Below are positions 30,617 through 39,533 of a DNA stretch of 64,000 bases, piece by piece. Both the position numbers and the translations under genes were made by a program. The notes beneath the pieces were generated by a model. That model worked only from the letters and a program-made list of their open reading frames with translations, made no database searches and was not told where the DNA came from. Each line of letters begins with the position of its first letter. Position 1 is the first letter of the stretch. Source of the DNA: Arthrobacter gengyunqii (lineage in GTDB: Bacteria; Actinomycetota; Actinomycetes; Actinomycetales; Micrococcaceae); contig NZ_CP095461.1 in assembly GCF_023022985.1 (NCBI RefSeq), positions 186,001 to 250,000 of the forward strand, given 5' to 3'.

Positions 30617-31780
30617 ATGTTGTTTATGATCATCGAAGCTTCAACAGTCCTCACCCCCGACGTCGAGTACAAGCCAGGCTGGATCGAGGTAAAGGGCAAG
30701 GACATCATCTGTGTGGGTTCCGGTGAGCCTCCCCGCCCGGCTGAATACAGTCTCGAAGCCACAGTCGTCCCGGGATTCATAGACGCGCACGTCCATGGCG
30801 GAGGTGGATACTCCTTCACCGATCAGGATGCACATGCTGCCGATCATGTTGCCGCGATCCACCTCCTGCACGGGACAACGTCGATGATGGCGAGCCTTGT
30901 TACACGCCCCCATGAAGAACTTGTTGCCAGCGTCCGACGGCTTTCAGGAAAAGTACTGCAAGGGGTAATTGTTGGAATCCACCTTGAAGGCCCGTGGTTA
31001 AGCGTTGACCATCGGGGCGCACATGATCCCCAATTCTTGAAGAACCCAAGAATTGGGGATGTAATGGAGATTCTTGAAGCCGGTGCAGGTGCAATTCGCA
31101 TGGTGACGCTGGCGCCCGAACTGGAGGGCAGCCACGAGGCTATTCGTGAAATCAGAGACCACGGAGCAGTTGCGGCCATTGGCCACACAGGTGCGAGTTA
31201 CGACCAGACCCGCGCCGCTATCGATGCGGGCGCGCGTGTCGGTACACATGTGTTTAACGGAATGCGCCCCATTCACCACCGTGAACCCGGACCTGTGGGG
31301 GCACTCTTGGAAAACAGCGCTGTATTTTGCGAAGTCATAGCTGACGGCGTGCATCTACACCCAGTAGCTATTCGCGCAGTCTTTAACAGCCCATGCAAGA
31401 CGGTTCTCGTGACTGACGCCATGGCCGCTGCATGCGCATCGGAAGGTCGTTATTATCTTGGCGGGGTCGCGGTGGATGTTCAGGATGGGCAGGCAAGAGC
31501 AGTCGACAGCGGAAGCATTGCCGGGAGTACCCTGACTCTCGACGCCGCTCTCCGCTATGCAGTGAAGAGGGCAGGCATACCTTTACCGCTTGCGGTCAGG
31601 TCGCTGACCGAGAACCCGGCGGCGATGCTTAATCTCAGCCATGTGGGACGAATCGAAGCCGGCAAGCGCGCTGATCTTGTTGTTCTGGACCCAAACCTGA
31701 TGGTGCGGGCCGTCATGCGTGAGGGACAGTGGATAACCAGCCCGGCAGCCAGGCAGAAAATGTCCGCTGGCCGAACATAA
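30617..31780 (+). CDS. nagA: N-acetylglucosamine/galactosamine-6-phosphate deacetylase
   Basis: A 387-aa amidohydrolase that removes acetate from N-acetylhexosamine 6-phosphate. Visible metal and active-site motifs: PGFIDAHVHGGGGYSF, GIHLEGPWLS (metal Glu), AAIGHTGASYDQT (metal His), THVFNGMRPIHHREPG, EVIADGVHLHP, and the catalytic Asp in VLVTDAMAAACA. GlcNAc and GalNAc forms cannot be told apart by eye; the co-located aldolase and PfkB kinase favour GalNAc 6-phosphate. Start 30617 or 30626 (MIIEAS). It is the last gene of the rightward operon. Confidence 0.93.
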   Translation: MLFMIIEASTVLTPDVEYKPGWIEVKGKDIICVGSGEPPRPAEYSLEATVVPGFIDAHVHGGGGYSFTDQDAHAADHVAAIHLLHGTTSMMASLVTRPHEELVASVRRLSGKVLQGVIVGIHLEGPWLSVDHRGAHDPQFLKNPRIGDVMEILEAGAGAIRMVTLAPELEGSHEAIREIRDHGAVAAIGHTGASYDQTRAAIDAGARVGTHVFNGMRPIHHREPGPVGALLENSAVFCEVIADGVHLHPVAIRAVFNSPCKTVLVTDAMAAACASEGRYYLGGVAVDVQDGQARAVDSGSIAGSTLTLDAALRYAVKRAGIPLPLAVRSLTENPAAMLNLSHVGRIEAGKRADLVVLDPNLMVRAVMREGQWITSPAARQKMSAGRT

Positions 31781-31865
31781 GCCATTGCATGCGTATTCCC
31801 CTCCGCTGAGGTTGATCCGGCCGTCCCGGAGTGACGCCTGCCGGGGCACCGGCAAGGATGGACCT

Positions 31866-32519
31866 GTGCCAGGGAATATGCATCAGTCCTATACCCGCCG
31901 TATTACTTCCGGCTCCGATATCGAACGCACCACCTTCTTCAGCGACGCCGTCTTTGCCATTGCCATGACGCTGGTGGCCGTGGACATCAAGATTCCGCAG
32001 GTTCCGGGCAACGAAATGGGACGGGCGGTCGCTGAACAGTGGCCGGAATTCGCTGCCTATCTGCTGTCCTTCGCCGTCGCCGGCACGTACTGGCTCAGCC
32101 ATCATCGGCTCTTTCGGCTGCTCAAGGGGTTCACCGCCGGGCTCCAGCGACTGAACCTGGTGCTGCTCTTCTTTATCGGCCTGCTCGGTTATGCCACCGA
32201 CATGTTGGCTTTCCATTCCGACCGGGCGATCGGCGTCGTCATCTACGCGGCCACGCTTGGGTTCATCGGCGCAGCCAACACGTCGCTGTGGCTCTATGCG
32301 GGCCGTCGTCGAATGTTCAAGGAAGACGTGGATCCGCGGCTGATCACCTATGCCCGTGTGCGCGCACCGGTAACTCCCGCTGTTTTCCTCGTTTCCATCC
32401 CTGTGGCGTTCATCAACCCGGTTGCAGGCATCGTCACTTGGCTGGCCATTCCACTGGTCGACATGGGTCTGCGGTTATGGGGCAGTAAGCTCCCGGACGC
32501 CGTGCAAGCAGACGACTGA
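31866..32519 (+). CDS. TMEM175-like (DUF1211) potassium-channel family membrane protein
   Basis: A membrane protein of about 217 aa with six hydrophobic segments. The family filter motif is ERTTFFSDAVFAIAMTLVAVDI (residues 22-43; consensus FSD-VFAI--TLL). The C-terminal half (TPAVFLVSIPVAFINPVAGIV) is also typical. Bacterial members are potassium-permeable leak channels. The GTG at 31866 with an AAGGA at 8 bases was chosen; the next start is 31878 (MHQSYT). It is separate from the sugar operon and marks the return to ordinary chromosome. Confidence 0.8.
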   Translation: MPGNMHQSYTRRITSGSDIERTTFFSDAVFAIAMTLVAVDIKIPQVPGNEMGRAVAEQWPEFAAYLLSFAVAGTYWLSHHRLFRLLKGFTAGLQRLNLVLLFFIGLLGYATDMLAFHSDRAIGVVIYAATLGFIGAANTSLWLYAGRRRMFKEDVDPRLITYARVRAPVTPAVFLVSIPVAFINPVAGIVTWLAIPLVDMGLRLWGSKLPDAVQADD

Positions 32520-32587
32520 AGCACACGATTCGTTGGTTTGACTCTTTGTCGGGTAGTCTTATATCTGCTTCTTCGGGAGCAAAGCCT

Positions 32588-32675
32588 GGAGGATTCGCCT
32601 AGCGGCCTATGGCGCACGCCTGGAACGCGTGTTGGGTTAACGCCCTCGGGGGTTCAAATCCCCCATCCTCCGCCA
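32588..32675 (+). tRNA. tRNA-Ser (anticodon GGA)
   Basis: Acceptor arms GGAGGAT and ATCCTCC pair, followed by G and an encoded CCA. The anticodon stem CACGC/GCGTG holds the loop CTGGAAC with anticodon GGA. A long variable arm, usual for tRNA-Ser, and the T arm with GGTTCAAATC are present. Confidence 0.97.
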
Positions 32676-32677
32676 AT

Positions 32678-32716
32678 AAGAAACACCCCGGTCCCTTGGG
32701 CCGGGGTGTTTCTTTG
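32678..32716. terminator. Hairpin terminator after tRNA-Ser
   Basis: Arms AAGAAACACCCCGG and CCGGGGTGTTTCTT (14 bp) around a nine-base loop, with T-rich sequence following. It starts three bases after the tRNA and may also stop transcription from the convergent DsbA-like gene. Confidence 0.85.
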
Positions 32717-32776
32717 TCTGTGCGGCGTTCGTGCCGGTCCAGCCGGGCGTGTGGGCCGCCTATTAGGCGCAAGTAC

Positions 32777-33466
32777 TTATTTGCCGAGTGCGTTGTCCAG
32801 CGGGCCGGAAATCTCGCTGTAGTCGCCGGCCTGCATCTGCACGGCCGTTCCGTCCAGGTACAGCGTGGGGGTGCCTTTGACCTCCAGATCCTGGGCGTCC
32901 TGCAGATCCCTGGCTACGCGCTCCTTGATGGCATCGGAGGAATAGTCGTACCGGAACTGCTCCATGTCCAGGCCAAGGTCCTCGGCGTAGGAGGCGAACA
33001 GGTCATCCACGTTGGACTCGTTCTTCCAGTCTTCCTGGTGTTCGAAGACCTTGGCGGCCATGGTCTCCAACTTGCCCTGCTCCGCAGCGGCTTCGACGGC
33101 GCGGGCGGACGGCTCGGCGTTCTTGTGCTTGGGGAGCGGGTAGTTCCGGACGACGATGCGGACCTCGTCTCCGTAGTCGGCCTTGGCCTGCTGGATCAAG
33201 GGGTCCATCATGGCGCAGTAGGGGCACTGGTAATCGGTGAAGAGCACCAGGGTGGCCTGCGGGTCCGCCGGGTTGGTAATGGCCCGGGCGTCCGCGGGAA
33301 CCAGCTGGTCCATCTGGTCCGCCGGTACGGTGACTTCCGGGGAGGGGGAAGCAGAGGCGCTGACCGAGGTATCGGGGGAGGAAGAATCTCCGGAGGTTCC
33401 GCAGGACACGACGCCGCCGCTTACCAGCAGGCCGGCGATGATCAGTGACGGTACAGCTTTGTGCAT
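32777..33466 (-). CDS. DsbA-family thioredoxin-like lipoprotein
   Basis: The 229-aa product has a lipoprotein signal (MHKAVPSLIIAGLLVSG, lipobox VVSC) and an acidic Ser/Pro linker. The thioredoxin-fold domain starts near LVLFTDYQCPYCAMMDP; the redox motif is CPYC. The cis-proline loop is VKGTPTLYLDGTAVQ, and an inserted helical domain lies between, as in DsbA/DsbG-like BdbD proteins. It probably catalyses disulfide formation in exported proteins. No membrane partner (VKOR or DsbB) is adjacent. Confidence 0.92.
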   Translation of the reverse strand: MHKAVPSLIIAGLLVSGGVVSCGTSGDSSSPDTSVSASASPSPEVTVPADQMDQLVPADARAITNPADPQATLVLFTDYQCPYCAMMDPLIQQAKADYGDEVRIVVRNYPLPKHKNAEPSARAVEAAAEQGKLETMAAKVFEHQEDWKNESNVDDLFASYAEDLGLDMEQFRYDYSSDAIKERVARDLQDAQDLEVKGTPTLYLDGTAVQMQAGDYSEISGPLDNALGK

Positions 33467-33621
33467 AGTTCCTTTCCTGCATGGGGAGCGCGCGCCGATG
33501 CGCGCCGGATACGGGTTGGGAGTTGCTGTCCTTTAAATGGTTCCACCGTGCCCGGGGGGATTGGAAGGGGGCTTTCCGCCCGCTTCTTGTGATCTTGATC
33601 AGCTTGGCCTGTGGCTCACAT

Positions 33622-33645
33622 GACAGTGACAGTGACGGTGGCAGT
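33622..33645. repeat. Short degenerate hexamer repeat upstream of the DsbA-like gene
   Basis: GACAGT GACAGT GACGGT GGCAGT, then GACC, in the 198-base space between two leftward genes. It is non-coding as far as can be seen; the repeats are short and probably simple-sequence variation. Confidence 0.6.
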
Positions 33646-33664
33646 GACCCCGTGACCACGCCGG

Positions 33665-34246
33665 TTACCGTGGCTCGATGCTGATGCGCATGACGGTCTT
33701 GCGCTTGCCGATGTGCCGCTCGAAGGTGAATCCGGCCTTCTCGAACATGGCCCTCGTGCCGTTGTGGAGGAACGAGGACGAGGTTCTCTTGCCGGGGACG
33801 AGTTCGTTGGGGAACGAGACCACCTCGCCGCCGCCGGCCCGGGCGATCAGCTCAAGCGCACCGTCCAGTGCCTCCCGGGCCACACCGGAGCGCCGGTGGT
33901 CGCGGTCTACGAAGAAGCACGTGATGCGCCACGGTGCCGGTCTCTTTTCGCCCGCGTCGTACTGCTTGCGGTGGTAGATCCCCGGAAGCTCGTCCGGACT
34001 GCCGTACTGGCACCAGGCAATCGCCGCGTCGCCGTCGAACACCAGAGCCGCGTGTGCTGCACCCTCGCCCACGAGCCGCTGCTTGAAGGTAGGCCCGTCG
34101 TACTCATTCTTGACGGTGTCCTGCGTGTCGCCGTGGAAGTACGAGCAGTAGCACCCGCCCCACACCCCGTTGTGCTTCTGCGCGAGGGCAAGCCACGCCG
34201 GATAGGTCTCCGGGGTGAGTGGTTTGATGACGTGTGCCTGTGCCAT
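33665..34246 (-). CDS. GNAT-family N-acetyltransferase
   Basis: A 193-aa acetyltransferase from the ATG at 34246, which has a perfect GGAGG site (the frame extends further but without one). Features: WGGCYCSYFHGDTQDT near residue 30, ALVFDGDAAIAWCQYGSPDELPGI, the acetyl-CoA loop TCFFVDRDHRRSGVAREALDGAL (R-x-S-G-V-A), and SSSFLHNGTRAMFEKAGF (motif B). This branch of small-molecule or protein acetyltransferases is common in actinobacteria; the substrate is unknown. Confidence 0.85.
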   Translation of the reverse strand: MAQAHVIKPLTPETYPAWLALAQKHNGVWGGCYCSYFHGDTQDTVKNEYDGPTFKQRLVGEGAAHAALVFDGDAAIAWCQYGSPDELPGIYHRKQYDAGEKRPAPWRITCFFVDRDHRRSGVAREALDGALELIARAGGGEVVSFPNELVPGKRTSSSFLHNGTRAMFEKAGFTFERHIGKRKTVMRISIEPR

Positions 34247-34378
34247 GCCCGCCTCCAGGGTTGCCGCGGGGTCACGCAACCCGCGTTGTGTGCGAACAGT
34301 ACATCCGATGCCGGGCCGCCCTTCAAGATGAACCGCTCACTGCTGCACTGTTTCGGGAGCGGACTGCCGCCCGCAGGC

Positions 34379-35296
34379 TCAGCCGTCCTGCCTGTCCAGC
34401 CCGTTCACCCGCTCAATGCGCTCGCGGGCGGAGCGCTCGCTGGGGCCCATCGGGCCGAGCCCGAACCGGATGACGCCCAGCACCGCCTTGACCGGCAGCC
34501 GCATTGGTACCCGGAACGGTCCCAGCCGGGGTTCCTTCAATCCCAGCAGTTCCCGGTGCTTTGGTTCCAGGGATGCGACGGCGCCGGCGAAGAGCACCCG
34601 GTAGCCCATGAGCTGGGATCGCGGCAGGGGAGGGTGGCGGAGGAAGCCCACGGCTTCCCGGACGTAGTCGCTGTTCCGCAGTTCGCCGTCGTACGTTGCC
34701 ATTTGTGCCCGCAATTCCTTTTCGGAGCGGGGCGGATCCTCGATGCGCATCAGCTCTCCGGCCACCGCCCACTCGTTCACGTAGGCGTCCGGGCCGCCCG
34801 GGATGGGGCCGCCAAACCGCTGATGGGAACTCAGGAAGGCATCGGTGAACGCCAGATGCACCCAGCGGGCAATTTCAGGATCGTTGGCCGAGTAGGGCCG
34901 TTCCTGTCCGGCGGCGTCCTCATAGGTGCCGTGGACGCGTTCGTGCAGCCGCAGCACCCAGTCGGAGCCGGACTTCGCCGCCGTCGTACCCCCGTAGGTG
35001 ACCGTGAAGATCCAGCGGATGGTGCCGGCGAGCCGGCCCAGCGGATCGTTCTTGTAGTCGGAGAAGTCGTGGACCCCCGCCATAGCGCCGGGATGAAGCG
35101 CCTGCAGCAGCAGTGCGCGGATGCCAGCGATGATCGGGGTCATGGACCCGTGCACCGCCCAGACGGCGGATTCCGGACCAAAGTGCCCGACGTCGTCGCC
35201 CTTCGCCAACTCCAGCTCCCACTGCGGAACCTCGGTCGCGTTGTTGCTGAAGGTGCCGATCAGCTGCCGGCGCCAGGTGGAGAATAGGTTGGCCAT
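34379..35296 (-). CDS. MpaB-type oxygenase family protein (DUF2236)
   Basis: A 305-aa protein of the DUF2236/MpaB family, which includes rubber oxygenases and fungal MpaB. These are heme-dependent oxygenases, and the family keeps a conserved arginine and histidines. Here VWAVHGSMTPIIAGIRALLLQALHPGAMAGVHDFSDYK (residues 46-83) is the family core; WVHLAFTDAFL and YVNEWAVAGELM follow. I cannot name the substrate. It stands just downstream of jetC on the same strand, where jetD would be expected, with a 104-base gap. Confidence 0.85.
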   Translation of the reverse strand: MANLFSTWRRQLIGTFSNNATEVPQWELELAKGDDVGHFGPESAVWAVHGSMTPIIAGIRALLLQALHPGAMAGVHDFSDYKNDPLGRLAGTIRWIFTVTYGGTTAAKSGSDWVLRLHERVHGTYEDAAGQERPYSANDPEIARWVHLAFTDAFLSSHQRFGGPIPGGPDAYVNEWAVAGELMRIEDPPRSEKELRAQMATYDGELRNSDYVREAVGFLRHPPLPRSQLMGYRVLFAGAVASLEPKHRELLGLKEPRLGPFRVPMRLPVKAVLGVIRFGLGPMGPSERSARERIERVNGLDRQDG

Positions 35297-35400
35297 CGTC
35301 CCAGTATGGCCCGTGCCGCTGAACGTGAACTGGCAGCGAGCATGGCGGTGAGCGGGCCAGCAGCCGGCAGCGGGCCCGCCGCCGGGCCGCCGCGGGCCGC

Positions 35401-38400
35401 CTAACGCAGCAGGATGTTCACCGGCACCGAGCCGGAGCCGCGGCGGATGTCCCGTTCCAGCACGCCGGACCGGTTGGCGGCGTCGTCGCGCAGGATTTCG
35501 GTGACCGAGCCCAGGAAGCGGGACAGGTCCACCTTGTCCTCCGGGGCGGCGAGCAGCAGCTGGAAGCCGAACTCGTGCAGCGCGTTGATGGACGCCTCGG
35601 CAAATGAGAGCGACGACTTCACAAACGCCTCATCCATCATTACCGTGCCGTAGGTGCTGAAACCCTGCGAGACGATGCCCAGCTGGTACGCCAGCGCCGA
35701 CGCCATGATGAACGCGGTGAACCGCTGCCCCTCGCCGCCGGACATCAGCGACGCCTGCAGGTTGGTGTACGCCTGGCCGTTGGCGAGGCGGTGCGTGCAG
35801 GTGATGGTCACGTGGGAGCGCACGTCGAGGACCTCGGCCCGCCAGCGGCGTTCCTCCGGATCCTTTAGCCGGTCCACCAGGTTCTCCAGCGCGGTGTACC
35901 GGGCGTCCATATCCGCCTTGTTCTGCCGCATCCCCATCATCGGCAGTGCATTCTTCAGTTCGGTGCGGAACTTGTGCGCGGCGTCGGGAACCGTGGTTTT
36001 GACCTCGATCTCCAGGTGGCTGTCCACGTGGTATTCCACCCGCTGCAGCACCGAGTTCAGCGGCAGCAGGCGCGAGGAAATGCTGCGCCGTTCCTCATCC
36101 AGCAGGGCGAGCAGGTCGCTGAACCGCTCATAGGTGCGGTTGTTGAAGTATTCGCGGAATTCGGTTTCATGCTGCGGCAGGCCCTCGGACACGATGCTCT
36201 CGAATCGCTCCGCATACGCGCCGGCGGCGTCCACCGAGGTGCCGAAGTCCGAGCCCCACTTGTCCGTGAACGTCTCGAAGGTCCGCTCGAGCCGGTTCTT
36301 CGTTTCCAGCAGCGTCTTCTCCAGCCGGGCGCCCTCGGTGATCAGCGTCCGCTCCACTTCGGAGGCTGCCTCCTGCAGGCGCACGACGTCGGTGATCTCG
36401 CCGAAGGGGGCGAAGAGTTCCTCCAGCGCCTCCTGCAGGGACTCATCCAGGGCACCCAGAGCCTTGGCGGCCAGGGTGTCCCGGCGGGCGGTGGCGGCGG
36501 CAAGCTGTTCCCGGGTGCGGGCCAGATCGCCCTTGAGCACGCCGATCTTCTCGATCGCGGCGGTGTGGTCCAGCTCCGCGGTGTCCAGCTCGAAGCGGAT
36601 CTGGTCCAGGTCCGTGTTCGCGTCCCGGGCGGAATCGAGGGCATCGGTGGCGGCAGCAACGGCGTCGCGCTGCGCGGAGGCGGACAGCTCCTCCCAGGTG
36701 CGGGTGTCCGCTGCGACGCGGCGGACCGCGGCGAGCCGGCTGACCAGCTCGGCCTGGGTCTGGGCCTGCGCCTGGGAGCGGGTGTCGGCTTCGGTGAACC
36801 GGTCCCGCAGGGCCAGCAGTTCATTGCCGAGGGCGGCAACGGTGTCCTTGTTGTCGAAGCCCAGGACGTTGTCCGAGGCCTTGGCGTGCCGGTCATCCTT
36901 CTCCGTGGTGGAGGAGTTGCGCTTGACCGCGCCACCCAGGCTCACGCCGCGGGACAGTCCGGCGAGCTCATCCGGATCCTCCACGCAGACAAAGTCATAG
37001 TGCGCGGTGATCTTGCGGGCCACCCAGCGGCCCATCTCGGAGTCCTGGGTAACCAGCTTGGTGATCAGGTCCCGCGGTCCGGGCTCGGACGGCCCCTCCA
37101 CCGGAACGCTGACGTCAATGCAGCGCAGGAACCCGTTGAGTTTGGTCTCGGAGAGGTAGCGGGTGACGGCGCGCATGTGCTCGCCGGGCACCAGCAGCGC
37201 GGTGGCCAGGGAGCGCAGCGTGCGTTCCGCGGCCGGACGCCACTGCTGCTGTTCCGGCTCCAGGTCGATCAGTTCGGCGGCGAACGGCAGGTCCGCCTCG
37301 TCCAGGCCGGTGGCGGCGCAGATCTTGGCGCGCTGGTCCAGGGATTCCTGCCGGATGTTGGAGGTGCGGCGGCGGAACGAGCCGATGTCGTTTTCCAGCT
37401 TGGCGATCTGCCCCTTGAGCTGCCAGGCCTGCCCGTGCGCGTCGGAGCTGCGTTCGCGGGCTGCCTCCACCTCCAGGGTCAGGGACTTCACCAGCTCGGC
37501 GGCGCGGCTGCGGGCGGTGACCAGACCGGCGGGGGAGAAGTCCACCTCGATGCCGGCTGCGGCCAGTTCGCCGCGGGCGGTTTCCTCCAGCGCGACGCGG
37601 GAGTTCAGCTGCACGACGGCGGCCGCCAGTTCGCGCTCGAGCGTGGCGATGGTGCCGCCGCCCTCTTCGCTGTACCGGGCGGTGAGGGCGTTCAGCTTCT
37701 TCTTCAGCTCGTTCCGCCGGCTTTCCGCGGCAGTGAGTTCCCGGGCGCCGGTCTGCTCCTGCGCGGTGAGCCGTGCGACGTCGCGCTCGTGGCTGGCCAG
37801 GGTCAGGCGCTGCCGGTAGGCGGGCAGTCCGTCCTTGGTGAGGGCGCGGTTGTGCCGTAGTTCGGTGTCGGTGGCGGTGTAGAGCCGGTGCAGGTCCGGA
37901 ACGTCGGCGAGATGGTCGCGCTGCTGGCGTGCGCGCTCGAGCTGCCGGCGGATGCTGCGCAGGTGGCTGAAGTCCTCCACCGCTTCATCGGCGGCGGCCA
38001 GGGTTTTGGGGGTGTCCAGCACGTTGGTGCGGAAGAAGTCGTTGACCGTTCCGCCCAGTCCCTTGCCGGTCTGCAGGATGCGCAGCAACCCGAAGGCCTT
38101 CTCGTCCTCCACGCCCAGGGCGGTGCGGAAGCGTTCGGCGAACATCTTGTGGGAATCGAAGATGGCGGCGCCGGGCAGCAGCGCTTCGAGGCTGCCCTTG
38201 GTGAAGCGGCCGCGCATTTCGGTTTCCAGGGTGCGGATATCCAGCGGCCGGTTGTGCACGGCGTAGAAGCGGCCCACGTGGTGCTCGGTGCCGTTGGCGG
38301 GCAGGTCCATGAGGACGGAGAGCGAGGTGATCTGCCCGAGTCCGTTGTCGAAGGTCAGGCATACGGCGGACCAGGTGGCGCCGGGGCGCTGGTAGGCGGT

Positions 38401-38754
38401 GCCGTCGGCGCCTGCCGTGCCGCCGTCGTCGGACCCGGTGCCGTTGCCGGAGCCCTGGGTGCCCAGGCGGCCGCGCATGTAGGAGAACGCGGTGCGCTTT
38501 TCCTCGGCCAGGCTGCCGCCGTTGTTCTGCGCGGCCTCGTTCATTTTCGGCCGGGCGTCCATGACCTGGAGCATGGCGTCGAAGATGGTGGACTTGCCCA
38601 CGCCGGAGTCGCCGGTGAGCAGGGTTCCGGCGCGGTCCACGTAAATGGTGTGCGCGCCGTCGAACGTTCCCCAGTTCACGATCTGCACGGAGGACAGCCG
38701 GTTCTGGCCGGGGTTGATCAGGTCGCCCATGGGAAGGGTGGTTTCGATGCTCAC
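35401..38754 (-). CDS. jetC: Wadjet/MukB-like SMC ATPase JetC
   Basis: A 1117-aa SbcC/MukB-type ATPase, the motor of Wadjet plasmid defence and of MksB condensins. Walker A GDSGVGKST is at residues 48-56. Two long coiled coils follow with a central hinge (QQWRPAAERTLRSLATALLV region). The ABC signature MSGGEGQRF is at 1004-1012 and Walker B VMMDE at 1038-1042. It overlaps jetB by four bases (ATGA), so the three genes form an operon with translational coupling. The usual nuclease gene jetD is not found downstream. The large opposite-strand ORFs here are shadows. Confidence 0.92.
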   Translation of the reverse strand: MSIETTLPMGDLINPGQNRLSSVQIVNWGTFDGAHTIYVDRAGTLLTGDSGVGKSTIFDAMLQVMDARPKMNEAAQNNGGSLAEEKRTAFSYMRGRLGTQGSGNGTGSDDGGTAGADGTAYQRPGATWSAVCLTFDNGLGQITSLSVLMDLPANGTEHHVGRFYAVHNRPLDIRTLETEMRGRFTKGSLEALLPGAAIFDSHKMFAERFRTALGVEDEKAFGLLRILQTGKGLGGTVNDFFRTNVLDTPKTLAAADEAVEDFSHLRSIRRQLERARQQRDHLADVPDLHRLYTATDTELRHNRALTKDGLPAYRQRLTLASHERDVARLTAQEQTGARELTAAESRRNELKKKLNALTARYSEEGGGTIATLERELAAAVVQLNSRVALEETARGELAAAGIEVDFSPAGLVTARSRAAELVKSLTLEVEAARERSSDAHGQAWQLKGQIAKLENDIGSFRRRTSNIRQESLDQRAKICAATGLDEADLPFAAELIDLEPEQQQWRPAAERTLRSLATALLVPGEHMRAVTRYLSETKLNGFLRCIDVSVPVEGPSEPGPRDLITKLVTQDSEMGRWVARKITAHYDFVCVEDPDELAGLSRGVSLGGAVKRNSSTTEKDDRHAKASDNVLGFDNKDTVAALGNELLALRDRFTEADTRSQAQAQTQAELVSRLAAVRRVAADTRTWEELSASAQRDAVAAATDALDSARDANTDLDQIRFELDTAELDHTAAIEKIGVLKGDLARTREQLAAATARRDTLAAKALGALDESLQEALEELFAPFGEITDVVRLQEAASEVERTLITEGARLEKTLLETKNRLERTFETFTDKWGSDFGTSVDAAGAYAERFESIVSEGLPQHETEFREYFNNRTYERFSDLLALLDEERRSISSRLLPLNSVLQRVEYHVDSHLEIEVKTTVPDAAHKFRTELKNALPMMGMRQNKADMDARYTALENLVDRLKDPEERRWRAEVLDVRSHVTITCTHRLANGQAYTNLQASLMSGGEGQRFTAFIMASALAYQLGIVSQGFSTYGTVMMDEAFVKSSLSFAEASINALHEFGFQLLLAAPEDKVDLSRFLGSVTEILRDDAANRSGVLERDIRRGSGSVPVNILLR

Positions 38755-39533
38755 GCGATGTCCTCGCCGTCGTTGGCTGTGGTCGGTTCGGCCGGTGCGG
38801 GGTCGGGCAGTGTGGGCTCGGGCAGTTCGCCGGAGGCGTCCGCCAGAGCCTGCATGAAGGTGACAATGTCACCGATGTGTTCGTAGGGCAGCGCCAGCGG
38901 CAGGGCACCGGAAATGACCCAGACGTTCTCCACCTCGGTGGGCAGCAGCAGCCGGCGTTCCTGCACCAGCTTGCGGATGGCGGCGTCGGCCACGTCCTCG
39001 ACCGACTTGGCGTCGCGCTGGCCCGGATCGACGTAGCCCTCGATGATTTCCAGGATGTCGCTGCGTGCAATCACGGCGTCGTTGCCGGTGCCGGCGTGCC
39101 GGTCCAGCAGCAGGCGCATGCGCAGCAGCAGCAAGGTTTCCTCGCGGGTCATTTCGCGCTGGCGCTGCAGCACGGCGGTGTGCGGTTCGGGCATGTCCAC
39201 CGGGCGCAGCAGGGCGACCTTGCGGTCCTCGTCGATGACCAGGGTCAGGAACAGTTCACTGAGCCGGGTGCGCAGTTCGGCCTGGTTGTCCACCACCGTG
39301 TTGTAGACGTTGTCCGAGCTGGTTGCGTCCAGATACGGGCCGCGCAGCAGCCGGATCAGGGCCTGGCGCAGCTTCAGCGGCAGGGTTCCGGTGTCACCGG
39401 GGAACAGTTCGGGTCCGTCCACGAGGACGTCCCGTTCCGCGGGGGCTGCGGCGTAATCGTCCGCGTAGGGATCGTCGTCGTTATGGTCGGCGGGACCGGC
39501 GGTGCTGGTCGGATCGAGGCTGGTTTCACTCAT
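38751..39533 (-). CDS. jetB: Wadjet/MukE-like subunit JetB (DUF4194)
   Basis: A 260-aa DUF4194 protein, the winged-helix KITE-type partner of JetA and JetC. Conserved segments are LFPGDTGTLPLKLRQALIRLLRGPYLDA (residues 42-69), the family core FLTLVIDEDRKVALLRP, EETLLLLRMRLLLD, and RKLVQERRLLLPTEVENVWVISGALPLALPYEHI. Acidic, disordered ends flank the domain. It overlaps jetA by 8 bases and jetC by 4. Confidence 0.9.
   Translation of the reverse strand: MSETSLDPTSTAGPADHNDDDPYADDYAAAPAERDVLVDGPELFPGDTGTLPLKLRQALIRLLRGPYLDATSSDNVYNTVVDNQAELRTRLSELFLTLVIDEDRKVALLRPVDMPEPHTAVLQRQREMTREETLLLLRMRLLLDRHAGTGNDAVIARSDILEIIEGYVDPGQRDAKSVEDVADAAIRKLVQERRLLLPTEVENVWVISGALPLALPYEHIGDIVTFMQALADASGELPEPTLPDPAPAEPTTANDGEDIA

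Noticed and set aside
33713..35287. Forward-strand open frame of 524 codons
   Set aside because: It runs antisense through the GNAT and MpaB-type genes and has no recognisable domain.
35297..35400. jetD remnant between jetC and the MpaB-type gene
   Set aside because: The leftward frames (such as MLAASSRSAARAILGRW) do not resemble JetD; the space is too short for more than a scar.
35974..37860. Forward-strand open frame of 628 codons
   Set aside because: It is the antisense shadow of jetC; its amino-acid pattern is repetitive Gly/Arg/Gln and the jetC frame has clear motifs.
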